Notes: a model not told the origin generated them from the letters alone. A stretch of DNA of 64,000 nucleotides from Meconema thalassinum (GCA_946902985.2 OX336397.1:189848813-189912812), one strand, 5' to 3'. Numbered from the stretch's first letter, positions 11,141 through 22,608 are shown. Numbers and translations: made by a program.

Positions 11141-11269
11141 ACTATAATACAGTCATCACATTAAATCAGCTTATAAGACAAATTCCACACACACTCAAGT
11201 ACACGCTACTTGACCGCAATGTTCAAAGCCCCAACAACTCTATAATACTGTTTTATATACTACATTAAT

Positions 11270-11498
11270 AATAATGTTATTGGTTTTACGTCCCTTATAA
11301 CTACTACGGGTTTTAGAGACGCCGGGGTGCCGGAATTTTGTCCCGAAGGGGATCTTTAACGTGTCAGTAAATCTACCGACACGAATCCCCCACATTTTCA
11401 CACCCTCAAATGCCAACTGACTGAGCCAGGATACGAACCTGCAACCTTGGGCCCAGCAGGCAAGAACGTTACCGCTGAGCCACGCAGCCAGCCTAATA
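11270..11498 (-). mobile_element. SINE-E, tRNA-headed
   Basis: On the minus strand the head reads TGGCTGCGTGGCTCAGCGGT with B-box-like GGTTCGTATCCTGG, then GTTAAAGATCCCCTTCGGGA and the 3' end ACGTAAAACCAATAACATT. This is a typical tRNA-SINE layout. No clear target duplication was found. Confidence 0.7.
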
Positions 11499-11529
11499 TA
11501 CTAAAGGCAACAAAGGTTGATGATGATGA

Positions 11530-12330
11530 TGATGATGATAATTGTTGTTTTAAGGGACCTAACATCTAGGTTATCGGCCCCTAATGGTTTGGGTGATAGC
11601 GAGGACGGTAAGGAAATGTAAACTATAACTAAAACTAACTACTAACTTATATACTAGAAGAAGAAATTGAAAACAAAAGGAGAATAAGGACAGGACAGGA
11701 GGAAATAAATGCCCTCAATCCTCGAAGAATGCGGAATGAGGTACTTGGAAGGAAGGAGAGAAATAAAAGGCAGATAGGAAAGTGAAAGAGGAGAGGGTCC
11801 GCCCCACAGGTAATGGATAAAGGGGGAAAACTGGACCCAGCTCAGGAATCCCTCAGGGTCGCCAACTCCCGAACACACCAGCCGTGAGCCCCTGAGGGTG
11901 TAGCATTATCCAGGGTGCACCAGAAGTGGTGGGGCTACATACACCCTGCCTCCTTGAGGGCCTTGAGCAGAAGGCAGGAGATAACACGAAAAGAAAAAGA
12001 AGGCTGACCCCTCGCAGAAGGAGAGTATCAGAAAAGATGAGACAAGGGCCAATTAAGGCCGGAAAGGAAGAGACTCTTAGGCCTCGGATACCCTAATAAT
12101 GTCGTGGTCGGAAGATAAAAAGAGTTGACCAAGTGAGGTTGACAGGAAAAAAGACGGAGTGGAGCCCGGCACAAGTAAGTGGAAGCAATGCCAGACTCAG
12201 CTGGGGCCCCGTGGTCGCCAACCCACGTCCCATTAGATGTGAGCCCCTGGCGGGGAGGGGGCAACAAAGGAAGCGTACACAGGTACAAGCTTGTAGTTTA
12301 ACGTGGGTACAAGAATGAACATTATCCTGT
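11530..12330. repeat. Interspersed repeat of unknown class
   Basis: Starts with GATGATGATGATGATGATAA and the motif TAAGGGACCTAACATCTAGG. Two diverged half-copies seem present: GGTCGCCAACTCCCGAACAC near 11858 and GGTCGCCAACCCACGTCCC near 12214, each followed by GTGAGCCCCTG-GG. It contains CAAGTAAGTGGAAGCAATGC (12170-12190), also found in the inverted structure at 54-60 kb. No coding frame is convincing. Confidence 0.5.
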
Positions 12331-12495
12331 TTGCTGATAAGCGGAGAGAATGACAACAGCTGGATGCACTCAAGGAAACGGGAAATGAAAACACAGTGTA
12401 GAGAAAAGTAAGGCAATGTTAATGACAAGAGGAAAAGGGATTGTTAACATTGGAGATGTAGGGCACTTCAAATATTTAGCAAGTTTCTTTTTAAA

Positions 12496-12820
12496 TATCG
12501 TATGGCCTCGGGTGCCCTTAGGGCTTGCTCCTTGGAGCGCTACGAAAGTCAAGGAGGTTAGATATATAAACTCCTTGACACTATAGCGCTTTCTAGTAGA
12601 GAGGCGAGGAACTTTGTGTTGGCGGAAAATCCCGAGATTAATTTTGCCATTGAACACGGCCTACTGAATTCAAATGGTTTTTTTAACATGCCAACAACGT
12701 ATGACATGAGTATCGTGATTTTTGTCGCCTTCAAAAATCACTTACCATGGCCAGGGGCGAACCTGCAATCTTGGGGTTGGTAGTCCGAAACTATAACCAC
12801 TCACCCACCGTGGCAAGTGA
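12496..12820 (-). mobile_element. SINE-A copy 2
   Basis: Reverse-strand copy with the same head (ending ACCCACCGTGGCAA at 12818 on the plus strand), body and CGTATGGCCTCGGG 3' end as copy 1. The GA-rich minisatellite starts directly at its 5' edge. No clear target duplication. Confidence 0.85.
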
Positions 12821-12821
12821 G

Positions 12822-14095
12822 TGAATGTACAGAAGACTAGGAGAGAGAGAGAGAGAGAGAGTGAATGTACAGAAGACTAGGAGAGAGAGAGTGGGTGAAT
12901 GTACAGAAGACTAGGAGAGAGAGAGTGAGTGAATGTACAGAAGACTAGGAGAGAGAGAGTGGGTGAATGTACAGAAGACTAGGAGAGAGAGAGAGTGAAT
13001 TTACAGAAGACTAGGAGAGAGAGAGAGAGAATGTACAGAAGACTAGGAGAGACAGTGAGTGAATTTACAGAAGACTAGGAGAGAGAGAGAGTGTACAGAA
13101 GACTAGGAGAGAGAGAGAGAGTGAATGTACAGAAGACTAGGAGAGAGAGAGAGAGAGAGTGAATGTACAGACGACTAGGAGAGAGAGAGAGTGAATGTAC
13201 AGAAAACTAGGAGAGAGAGAGAGAGAGTGAATGTACAGAAGACTAGGAGAGAGAGAGAGTGACTGTACAGAAGACTAGGAGAGAGAGAGAGAGAGAGGGA
13301 GAGTGAATGTACAGAAGACTAGGAGAGAGAGAGAGAGAATGTACAGAAGACTAGGAGAGAGAGAGTGCGTGAATGTACAGAAGACTAGGAGAGAGAGAGA
13401 GTGAATGTACAGAAGACTAGGAGAGAGAGAGAGTGAATGTACAGAAGACTAGGAGAGAGAGTGAGAGAGAGAGTGAATGTACAGAAGACTAGGAGAGAGA
13501 GAAAGAGAGTGAATGTACAGAAGACTAGGAGACAGAGAGAAAGAGAGAGTGAATGTACAGAAGACTAGGAGAGAGAGAGAGAGAATGTACAGAAGACTAG
13601 GAGAGAGAGAGTGCGTGAATGTACAGAAGACTAGGAGAGAGAGAGAGTGAATGTACAGAAGACTAGGAGAGAGAGAGAGTGAATGTACAGAAGACTAGGA
13701 GAGAGAGAGAGTGAGAGAGTGAATGTACAGAAGACTAGGAGAGAGAGAGTGAGTGAATGTACAGAAGACTAGGAGAGAGCGAGAGAGAGTGAGTGAGTGA
13801 ATGTACAGAAGACTAGGAGAGAGCGAGAGAGAGTGAGTGTACAGAAGACTAGGAGAGACAGAGTGAATGTACAGAAGACTAGGAGAGAGAGAGTGAATGT
13901 ACCGAAGACTAGGAGAGAGAGAGAGAGAGCGATGGTACAGAAGACTAGGAGAGAGAGAGAGAGAGAGTGAATGTACAGAAGACTAGGAGAGAGAGAGAGA
14001 GTGATGGTACAGAAGACTAGGAGAGAGAGAGAGAGAGAGAGAGTGAATGTACAGAAGACTAGGAGAGAGAGAGTGAATGAATGTACAGAAGCTGG
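12822..14095. repeat. GA-rich minisatellite, about 36 units
   Basis: Tandem units of roughly 28-50 bp built from a fixed core, GTGAATGTACAGAAGACTAG, followed by (GA)n of varying length. About 36 cores were counted by eye. Unit length varies only in the GA part. A block of four units at about 13321-13452 recurs almost unchanged at about 13561-13690. The last unit decays into ACAGAAGCTGGAGCAG. Confidence 0.95.
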
Positions 14096-14210
14096 AGCAG
14101 AACAGACTGAGATGATATGCGCAGGCGCGTATATAAGCCCCCCCCCCTGAAATTGTCACATATATCATTTGTTTGTGAATTAAAACATTATAAACCAATA
14201 TAATCATGTA

Positions 14211-16510
14211 CTATTGTTACTAAGTGACGTCTGGCAACGTTGCAAAGCAAGGTGAAGGTACTATTGTTACTAAGTGACGTATGGCAACGTTGCAAAGCAA
14301 GGCGAAGGTACTATTGTTACTAAGTGACGTATGGCAACGTTGCAAATCAAGGCGAAGGTACTATTGTTACTAAGTGACGTATGGCAACGTTGCAAAGCAA
14401 GGCGAAGGTACTATTGTTACTAAGTGACGTATGGCAACGTTGCAAAGCAAGGCGAAGGTACTATTGTTACTAAGTGACGTATGGCAACGTTGCAAAGCAA
14501 GGCGAAGGTACTATTGTTACTAAGTGACGTATGGCAACGTTGCAAAGCAAAGCGAAGGTACTATTGTTACTAAGTGACGTATGGCAACGTTGCAGAGCAA
14601 GGTGAAGGTACTATTGTTACTAAGTGACGTATGGCAACGTTGCAAAGCAAGGTGAAGGTACTATTGTTACTAAGTGACGTATGGCAACGTTGCAAAGCAA
14701 GGTGAAGGTACTATTGTTACTAAGTGACGTCTGGCAACGTTGCAAAGCAAGGCGAAGGTACTATTGTTACTAAGTGACGTATGGCAACGTTGCAAAGCAA
14801 GGCGAAGGTACTATTGTTACTAAGTGACGTCTGGCAACGTTGCAAAGCAAGGCGAAGGTACTATTGTTACTAAGTGACGTATGGCAACGTTGCAAAGCAA
14901 GGCGAAGGTACTATTGTTACTAAGTGACGTCTGGCAACGTTGCAAAGCAAGGCGAAGGTACTATTGTTACTAAGTGACGTCTGGCAACGTTGCAAAGCAA
15001 GGCGAAGGTACTATTGTTACTAAGTGACGTCTGGCAACGTTGCAAAGCAAGGCGAAGGTACTATTGCTACTAAGTGACGTCTGGCAACGTTGCAAAGCAA
15101 GGCGAAGGTACTATTGTTACTAAGTGACGTATGGCAACGTTGCAAAGCAAGGCGAAGGTACTATTGTTACTAAGTGACGTATGGCAACGTTGCAGAGCAA
15201 GGCGAAGGTACTATTGTTACTAAGTGACGTATGGCAACGTTGCAGAGCAAGGTGAAGGTACTATTGTTACTAAGTGACGTATGGCTACGTTGCAAAGCAA
15301 GGTGAAGGTACTATTGTTACTAAGTGACGTCTGGCAACGTTGCAAAGCAAGGCGAAGGTACTATTGTTACTAAGTGACGTATGGTAACGTTGCAAAGCAA
15401 GGCGAAGGTACTATTGTTACTAAGTGACGTATGGCAACGTTGCAAAGCAAGGTGAAGGTACTATGGTTACTAAGTGACGTATGGCAACGTTGCAAAGCAA
15501 GGCGAAGGTACTATTGTTACTAAGTGACGTCTGGCAACGTTGCAAAGCAAGGCGAAGGTACTATTGTTACTAAGTGACGTATGGCAACGTTGCAAAGCAA
15601 GGCGAAGGTACTATTGTCACTAAGTGACGTCTGGCAACGTTGCAAAGCAAGGCGAAGGTACTATTGTTCCTAAGTGACGTATGGCAACGTTGCAAAGCAA
15701 GGCGAAGGTACTATTGTTACTAAGTGACGTCTGGCAACGTTGCAAAGCAAGGCGAAGGTACTATTGTTACTAAGTGACGTATGGCAACGTTGCAAAGTAA
15801 GGCGAAGGTACTATTGTTACTCAGTGACGTATGGCAACGTTGCAAAGCAAGGCGAAGGTACTATTGTTACTAAGTGACGTATGGCAACGTTGCAAAGCAA
15901 AGCGAAGGTACTATTGTTACTAAGTGACGTATGGCAACGTTGCAGAGCAAGGTGAAGGTACTATTGTTACTAAGTGACGTATGGCAACGTTGCAAAGCAA
16001 GGTGAAGGTACTATTGTTACTAAGTGACGTATGGCAACGTTGCAAAGCAAGGTGAAGGTACTATTGTTACTAAGTGACGTCTGGCAACGTTGCAAAGCAA
16101 GGCGAAGGTACTATTGTTACTAAGTGACGTATGGCAACGTTGCAAAGCAAGGCGAAGGTACTATTGTTACTAAGTGACGTCTGGCAACGTTGCAAAGCAA
16201 GGCGAAGGTACTATTGTTACTAAGTGACGTATGGCAACGTTGCAAAGCAAGGCGAAGGTACTATTGTTACTAAGTGACGTCTGGCAACGTTGCAAAGCAA
16301 GGTGAAGGTACTATTGTTACTAAGTGACGTCTGGCAACGTTGCAAAGCAAGGCGAAGGTACTATTGTTACTAAGTGACGTCTGGCAACGTTGCAAAGCAA
16401 GGCGAAGGTACTATTGTTACTAAGTGACGTCTGGCAACGTTGCAAAGCAAGGCGAAGGTACTATTGTTACTAAGTGACGTATGGCAACGTTGCAAAGCAA
16501 GGCGAAGGTA
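14211..16510. repeat. 50-bp satellite array, 46 units
   Basis: Exactly 46 head-to-tail units of 50 bp (2300 bp) with no length change at any boundary; consensus starts CTATTGTTACTAAGTGACGT. Variation is confined to a few sites (A/C after GACGT; GGC/GGT/AGC before GAAGGTA; CAAAG/CAGAG). Each unit holds the 10-bp palindrome GCAACGTTGC and a TGACGT motif. Units 34-46 repeat the variant pattern of units 7-19. Confidence 0.97.
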
Positions 16511-17241
16511 GAGCGATGTAAACAGTGTGACAATCAGTTTGCTCTGATCTTATGTGTAACCTCTTATTACTCTCCAGTGCCTTCGCTCTTATGAACGAAC
16601 CAAGAACAACAACAAGTGCCCTTGAAGCGTGTGACACAAAAGTTATTTCCCTAACTTTTATACACTTATCAAACTGTTGGCAAATTTGCCTCCCTCTGTA
16701 GCTACGGAGTTTGACTTAGTTGAAAACATACTTAAGAAATTCTACTTCTGAAAACAGACTCAGCGGTCTAGTATTGCCACAGAGACATACATCTCACTGA
16801 CGAAGTTGTGAACTGATTTGGCAATGCTTCAAGAAACCTTGACTTTATATTATATTGTGAGTTGTAAATCAAAACAGTAACATTAATTCTTTCCATGTAA
16901 ACACTATCAAGTGAGCAAGATGATTGTATTAATAAAAAGTATCATAAAATGGTCTTAGTTGTGTTTCACATTAACCAAATATAAAACATCACAACAAATT
17001 GCTTGAAAAAGTGAAGCCAGATAGCCTTAAAACTCATCATTTTGCACCAAATTATACAAAAGTTTCCCGGGAAGAATCCCGGTCCCCCGATTCTTTGGGC
17101 CTATACAATGCCCCCTAACCCCCAATTGGGCACCCCCGAAATAAAACTCTATGTACGCCCCTGTGATATGGACATGCAAAAAGGATGAATGATATAAAGA
17201 ATGCCGAAACAAATGATGGAGAGACCGATGACAGAAAAGAT
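16511..17241. other. No gene recognised
   Basis: Unique-looking AT-rich sequence after the satellite. No coding frame, RNA gene or repeat family could be identified. A short CCCGGGAAGAATCCCGG palindromic stretch lies at about 17067-17083. Confidence 0.4.
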
Positions 17242-17478
17242 GATGATGATCCTGTGGCCCCCAGAGAGACTGAGTGCAGGTCTTTCTAGTTGACACCCGT
17301 TTGCGACCTGCGCGACGTAATTAGGATGCAGTGATGATGAAGACGTCACATACACCCAGTCCCTAAGCCACAGGAATTAACCCCAGGGGATTGAAATCCC
17401 AGATGGCTCGGTCGGAAATCGAACCCGGGGCACTTTGGGCCAAAGCCTAGTGCGCTAACCATTTAGCCACGGAGCCGA
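17242..17478 (-). mobile_element. SINE-D copy 1
   Basis: Minus-strand SINE: head CGGCTCCGTGGCTAAATGGT with B-box-like GGGTTCGATTTCC, body, then GCGCAGGTCGCAAACGGGTG and AGAAAGACCTGCACTCAG, ending in GATCATCATCATC. The 3' half is shared with the copy at 58092-58408 but the heads differ. A weak GAAAAGA duplication may flank it. Confidence 0.7.
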
Positions 17479-17779
17479 ACGACTGAAAAGAGAGGATGAG
17501 GAAGATGGATTTGGTGAAGGGCAGTGTGAGTGTGGAGATCAGGAGTTGAGGGTTGAGGCTAAAAATTATTCTTATTAACGTTAAACTAATGCCCACATTT
17601 GTTACAGACTAGATACCAGTAGTAGCACCTGGCTTCACCCGGTGGATTTACGTATTTGTTTTACGGATGATAATGAGTACCAGAGTGTGAGGGGTCTGGT
17701 GTGAAACCAGGAAGTTCCCGAGAAATGTAAAAGAATCTTGTATTCAACATACTACACACCTATATAGGCACGTGGACAA

Positions 17780-18183
17780 CAACTAAACGGGCGGAAAGTA
17801 GAATCCAGGCAGCAGAGATGAAGTTCCTTAGAGGTATAATTGGAGGGACCCACAGAGACAAAATCACAAACATGGAAATTAGGGATAAAACAGGATTCCC
17901 AAAGTTACAAGACAAAATCGAGATCAGTAAGCTAAAATGGTATGGACATATGATGCGAATTGGGGAAGACCGAGTCCCGGAGCGATTATTTACTGAGAAA
18001 GTCACGGGAAGGCCGAGGATGAGGTGGATGGATACTGTGAGGGAGAGCGTTGAAAAAAGAGGAGTGAAGGTGGAGGATGTACTGGAAGAGGGACGATTTT
18101 GGTGGGGAGACAGGGTCCTTGATTCACACCCCAACCCAGAATACTTGAACCGGGAAATGAAGAAGAAGACGTGGAATGAATAA
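17780..18183 (+). pseudogene. LINE C-terminal fragment
   Basis: Non-LTR retrotransposon ORF2 C-terminus. From about 17780 the frame reads a TWTTTKRAESRIQAAEMKFLR-like segment, then LKWYGHMMRIGEDRVPERL and GRPRMRWMDTVRESVEKRG, ending in TAA at 18181; an open ATG frame starts at 17818 (121 codons). These motifs follow the RT domain in RTE/R1-like insect LINEs. 5'-truncated; RT and endonuclease are missing. Confidence 0.8.
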
Positions 18184-18757
18184 TACTGACACTAAGTAAC
18201 AGAAATATATATTTTAAAATTAACTGTCGAGGGATTCTTTTTGTGGTGGTGATAAGTAGTGAAACGTACGTAACGTCCAGATCATTTTCACCCGAAAATA
18301 ATGAAACAAATTTACTAACGAATTAAGAAATTGATTAGAAAGAGGAGTAAGTGAAATACGAGACGCTGCTTATACCTCATTGGCTGTTAGAAAAGGAAAG
18401 AGCAATCGTCTTTTGCCGCATAGCATTGTAGGAAAATAATTGAAGCACTTCGGAAACCTTCGGCTGTCCCAAGCTTCTGAGGGAGCAATGGTCTCATTTT
18501 TCGCCACATAGCATTGTTCCATATTTCGTCCCTGTGACAAACGGCCTAAATCTAGAGAGTGGAGAGGGCTGTTTGAAATTTCAAGTGGACAGTGTTACTT
18601 GTCAGGTTCTGAGGGGTAAGTACATAACATTCGGTTCTGATCGGTGAAACGGTGTTTGAGCCAAAGGGCCTAAATGAAGGATTTGGAGAGGGCTATCTAC
18701 AATTATTGTTGCCAAAAACCTTCCGGGGCGTGAGCACTACAACGCCACAATATTGCA
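18184..18757. other. No gene recognised
   Basis: Contains two loosely similar segments (GTGGAGAGGGCTGTTTGAAA near 18560 and TTGGAGAGGGCTATCTACAA near 18680), perhaps an old local duplication. No coding signal. Confidence 0.35.
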
Positions 18758-19466
18758 ATGCAATCGGTTAAACGGTGTCGGACTCTATTAATCTCGGACA
18801 GACATAAGATTTCTCAGAACTTCAGCAGCTTCTCAGCTACTGAATATGCAGCACCAGTTTGGCTTTCTTCTCCACATTCCAAAGAGGTGGGTATATCTCT
18901 GAATGAGACTTCCTGGATTGTGTCTGGATGTCTTAGACCAACATCACTTCAGAAGATCTACCCTCTTATTGGAATTTCCCCACCTCATGTCCGAAGAATG
19001 GTAGCAGCAGCATCTGAGAAGAAAAGGCAAGAAACGGATTCAAGGCATCCACTTTTCGGTCAACAACCAGCCCGTCAGAGACTTAAGTCCAGAAACAGCT
19101 TTTTGAGGGGAGTAACAGCCCTCAAAGTCTCACATGAAGCTGCCCGTGTGAAGATATGGAAGACAGAAATCAAAGACCCAATTATTCCTCTATCAAAAAC
19201 TGGCACCTGGTCACAACTTGCCACATGGAACTTGGAAATCATTGAACACGCTGAGGACGGGGGTTTCATGCTGCAAGAACAATCTAAAGAAATGGAACAT
19301 GCTCGTCAACAATGATGAGTTCTGCGATTGCAGCATGTTACAAGATCCAGAACACCTGCTGATCTGCACCTTGATGGAGGACATATGTTCAAAATACGAT
19401 CTTATGGCTGCAAATACTAAGCTTACTGCTGTAACTGTTGCTGCTTACAGGCAAAATACAATTTGA
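18758..19466 (+). pseudogene. Jockey-like LINE, RT C-terminal region
   Basis: Encodes the region after RT in Jockey-like elements. The first frame (18758-19315) holds EYAAPVWLSSPHSKEV, the GCLRPTSLQKIYPLIGI segment, then ASEKKRQETDSRHPLFG and RLKSRNSF. A frameshift near 19220-19230 moves the rest into the frame ending 19466, which carries WKSLNTLRTGV, KKWNMLVNN and a CDC---QDPEHLLIC zinc-knuckle-like end. The stop is followed by an (AAAT)n tail, so this is the true 3' end of a truncated copy. Confidence 0.85.
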
Positions 19467-19481
19467 TTCGGAGACGGAAAA

Positions 19482-19513
19482 TAAAATAAATAAATAAATA
19501 AATAAATAAATGA
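19482..19513. repeat. (AAAT)n tail of the LINE
   Basis: About eight AAAT/AATA units directly after the LINE stop codon, a typical 3' tail of a non-LTR retrotransposon. Confidence 0.85.
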
Positions 19514-20215
19514 ATGAGAAGTCGAGTGAAAGATTTGCTCGTAGGGAAATTACGACGACTCCCCTCTGTGGACGGTGATGAAACAAATGTTATTGAATTA
19601 CCAGCCAGACTTCCAACTCATGATGATATCGTGGCTGAGATTTACGGCGAAATATTCACTTCTGCGAAGGAAGTTCGCATTCTTACACCAAAAAATGAAC
19701 ACTGTAATGAAATGAATTTTAAAGTAATTGAACTGATATCCAGTAGTTCAAAAATATACACCAGCGTTAACAGCTTAATACTGAAGATGAAATCAGTTAC
19801 TATGTTTCCTAAATAATTCTTGAATTCTTTGGAAAATAGTGATTACCTCCACATATACTTACACTAAATGTTTGAGCCATAGTTATGCTCCTTAGAAATT
19901 TGAACGTTTCCCAAGGGCTCCTAAATGGAACCAGATTATCTGTAATATGTAGACAAATTGCTTGGAAATAATAACTGCAGATAGTATAGGGCAGAGAGCT
20001 ATACTCCTTGGACTTCAATTAACATTATCCGATTAAACACTTTCATTTTCCAAATTTTCAATTCGCTTGGCATACTTTATCACAATCAATAAAGCTCATC
20101 GGGAAACTCTGAAACGTGTAGGGGTATATTTGCCTCATCAAGGTTTCAGTCATGGCCAGTTATATGTTGCGAAGTCGATCTTTCGACGCCCTTAAATTTG
20201 CAACTGTGTCAAAAA
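19514..20215 (+). pseudogene. Helitron/Pif1-type helicase C-terminal remnant
   Basis: Fragment of the Pif1-like helicase domain found in Helitron RepHel proteins. The open part (19514-19816) contains VIELPARLPTHDDIVAEIYG and RILTPKNEHCNEMNFKVIEL, as in the family's ILCPKN motif region. After the stop, continuing similarity in broken frames shows a TADSIGQRAILL segment and, near 20060-20190, RLAYFITINKAHRETLKRVG followed by YLPHQGFSHGQLYVAKS, the last helicase motif (normally TINKAQGQT...GIYL...FSHGQLYVA). Several stops and shifts; Walker A/B and Rep parts are absent. A host PIF1 pseudogene is less likely given the sequence style. Confidence 0.75.
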
Positions 20216-20309
20216 GTAATCGTTCAAAAAATGCATATAAAGAGAATCCTTCAGTAAATATTTTCCCAATGACCGATGAAGAAGACCATAATATGGCCGA
20301 AACTCGTAC

Positions 20310-20485
20310 ATTTTATTAATTAATGCATATTAATTTATTATTATTGACTAATTCATTAAATGCCAATAGGTATTCATTATAGATTAAATCGTCAGTAAGA
20401 TAAGTTATTAATCTCATGCAGATTAAGTTGAAGCACCTGTTACAGTTGGGTACAATCAAGCTGACCGACTTGGAAACCATTAATT
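20310..20485. mobile_element. Single end of the 7930-9130 DNA element family
   Basis: TTGGGTACAATCAAGCTGACCGACTTGG matches the right end of the inverted-repeat element (TTGGGTACAATCGTGTTGACCGACTGA), quoted parts sharing TTGGGTACAATC and TGACCGACT. TTATTAATCTCATG upstream is also shared with 9040-9060. No partner end is seen; the RTE fragment follows directly. Confidence 0.5.
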
Positions 20486-20494
20486 TCGAATCCT

Positions 20495-21203
20495 TAAAAA
20501 AGCTCAGCCATTTGGTATGAAAATAAATATTAATAAAACAAAAGTTTTGATGTTTAGTCGAAACCCACGTCCATTGCACGTGATGATCAGTGGTGAGCCT
20601 GTACAACAACTAGCACAGTTCAAATATCTGGGCCAGATCATAGCAGAAAATCTTCAGTGTCACACTGAAATAAAACACGAATAGCAATAGCAAAGCAAGC
20701 CTTCAGAGATAAACAGTCCCTTCTCTGTCAGAAAACAATGTCCCTCAGCTTACGAAAAAGAATAATGAAATCTTATGATTGGTCTGTTGCGTTGTATTGT
20801 GCTGAGACCTGGACGTTAACCAAGAGTGATATTAAGAGGCTAGAAGCCTTTGAGATGTGGTGTTGGCGTCGGCTACAATGGATAAGTTGGAATGAGAAGA
20901 AGACTACCACTGAGGTATTGAACATTGTTGAAGAAAAGAGACAGCTGATGAGTCAGATTAGGAAGCTACAACATTTGTGGATGGGACATAGGTTTCGGCA
21001 TAGGAATGTGTTATCGGAAATATTGGAAGGTAAAATACCAGGAAGACGCTCTCGTGGATGACCAAGAAAGACATGGTGACATTTTTTGTGAACTCAGGAT
21101 GCAGGAGCTATGCAGACGCCAAACGTACTGCACAGGATCGACTCAGTTGGAGAAGACTCGTCGCAGGGGCAAACCAGTCATCAGACTGAATTACTCTAGG
21201 AAG
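20495..21203 (+). pseudogene. RTE-like LINE, 3' part of ORF2
   Basis: Starts with FGMKININKTKVLMFSRNP and then QFKYLGQII (post-catalytic RT region), breaks frame near 20680-20730, and continues (20738-21061) with an AETWTLTKSDIKRLEAFEMW segment, WNEKKTTTEVLNIVEEKRQL and IPGRRSRG. A last shift near 21055 puts the ending in the frame closing at 21206. This order is standard for RTE-type insect LINEs. 5'-truncated before the FADD box. Confidence 0.85.
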
Positions 21204-21206
21204 TAG

Positions 21207-22600
21207 AACTTTATTTTCTAGATTATCTCAATATTTGGGGAACGTTGGCGAGTAATGAATGCCGTGTCTCAGGTGTTCCTGCATAGACCTCACAAGATTC
21301 TCTTTCTTTATTTTTCTCCTCAAAATCTAAGAAGCCTTGCTCAAATTCCTATCTTCCTGCGATCAGAAGCCACAAGATCTCCCTTTAACATGAAATTGGA
21401 ACCATTCATTTTGAAAACACACATACACTGACTGGGATTTGAGGAGTTTTCATAAATATTATTGATGCGTGACACAAACTGGGGGTGTTCATGAGCCGGG
21501 GGAGGATATAAATCAGATGTTATTTTTTTAAAATCTGGTGCATCCAGAGTGATTTGTTTCGAAGTATTGACTTGGTGCTTTTTTGTTTTATGATACCGGC
21601 TCTACAGTAGTACTGTATGCGAGGGGTTGGCTATACTCTATTTGTCCCCAAGTCAGCTGGAATTTTATCTACTGTAAATAAGACGTGATACATTTTTGAG
21701 AGGGAGGTTTATTCTACATACCTGTTGCAAATAAAATGATCCTATGTGGTGTAACATGCCCCTACGTTGGGCGACACTTGTAATAAATATGATATCGAAG
21801 CTAGCCACCCCAGGGTAGCGTACAGTACACGGACTTCACTAATATACACATTTATTAATAACTTTGACTATATACATAACAATACTTCTCCAACATGCAT
21901 ATTCTTCTTTTCTGTTTCTTCTCTGGCTATCAAAAACTATCAATACCTGTTTGTCACTTCCATTTACCTGCATCTCTCACAAAGAATGCACAACTATCTT
22001 CATAGTCTACCCCTCACTAAATTCTTAGTATTCTTCTGCTTCATTTCTTTTCTTCTTGCGTTTTATTAAACTTCTGCTTCTGTCATTCTTACTAGATGTT
22101 CTCTATAATAATTCTTCTCAAAAAAAAAACCAATTGCCATACCAGATAACCTCACAAGTCACATACCGGTAGCATAAACTATCTATCAATCACCTCCATT
22201 CCGCATGGCATCAACTATCAATCACCCAAATAGGCTAACACATCCCCATGGTTAACTTGCCCTTAGATCAAAGCCACCTGCCACCCACTGCTGGACCCAC
22301 AAAGAATCTCTATCAATCAAACTGCAAGGTGGCCATGGTTAGTAACCTCAAAACAAAAATAAATACCACCAACAGAAAGATACTAAAAGAAAGCTCTGTA
22401 ACCTACTAAAATTCGGTTACAGTGGGAATGTTTAAATGGATTGTTGACACAGCCACTTTCTATGCATCTTTTAAATATTAATCTATAAAGTCTTTTAGCA
22501 ATTCATAAGTTACTGCCATCACTGCTAATGACGAAATATGTCATGTTGATGTATACACGTAGAATTAGGTAACATTGGTGTATTAAGTGGAGATACACTC
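21207..22600. other. No gene recognised
   Basis: AT-rich sequence without convincing coding frames, SINE heads or tandem repeats. TAACATGCCCCTACGTTGGGC near 21752 resembles an LTR/primer-site junction by eye only and could not be supported. Confidence 0.35.
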
Positions 22601-22608
22601 ACGCACAC

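Larger units (their letters stand above)
10108..11255 (+). mobile_element. SINE-F remnant carrying two nested insertions
   Basis: Pieces at 10108-10197, 10659-10721 and 11141-11255 join into one diverged SINE-like repeat (GGGCTGGAACGGGATACACT, GGTTCGATTCCCACCTC, then AAGGCCATGG and a TGAATTACCAATGCACAC tail). The same tail stands at about 40595-40760. The sequence is split by the MITE at 10198-10658 and by SINE-B at 10722-11140. Removing both insertions with one copy of each duplication restores a continuous repeat. Confidence 0.65.

Noticed and set aside
12093..12428. Minus-strand ORFs of 86-111 codons
   Set aside because: Overlapping frames within a G/C-rich interspersed repeat, no conserved domain.
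14211..16510. Regular direct repeats resembling a CRISPR array
   Set aside because: The units are contiguous 50-mers with no unique spacers and the context is eukaryotic.
17142..17170. Start of a separate element at the C-rich stretch CCCCCTAACCCCC
   Set aside because: Base composition only; no repeat partner or boundary was found.
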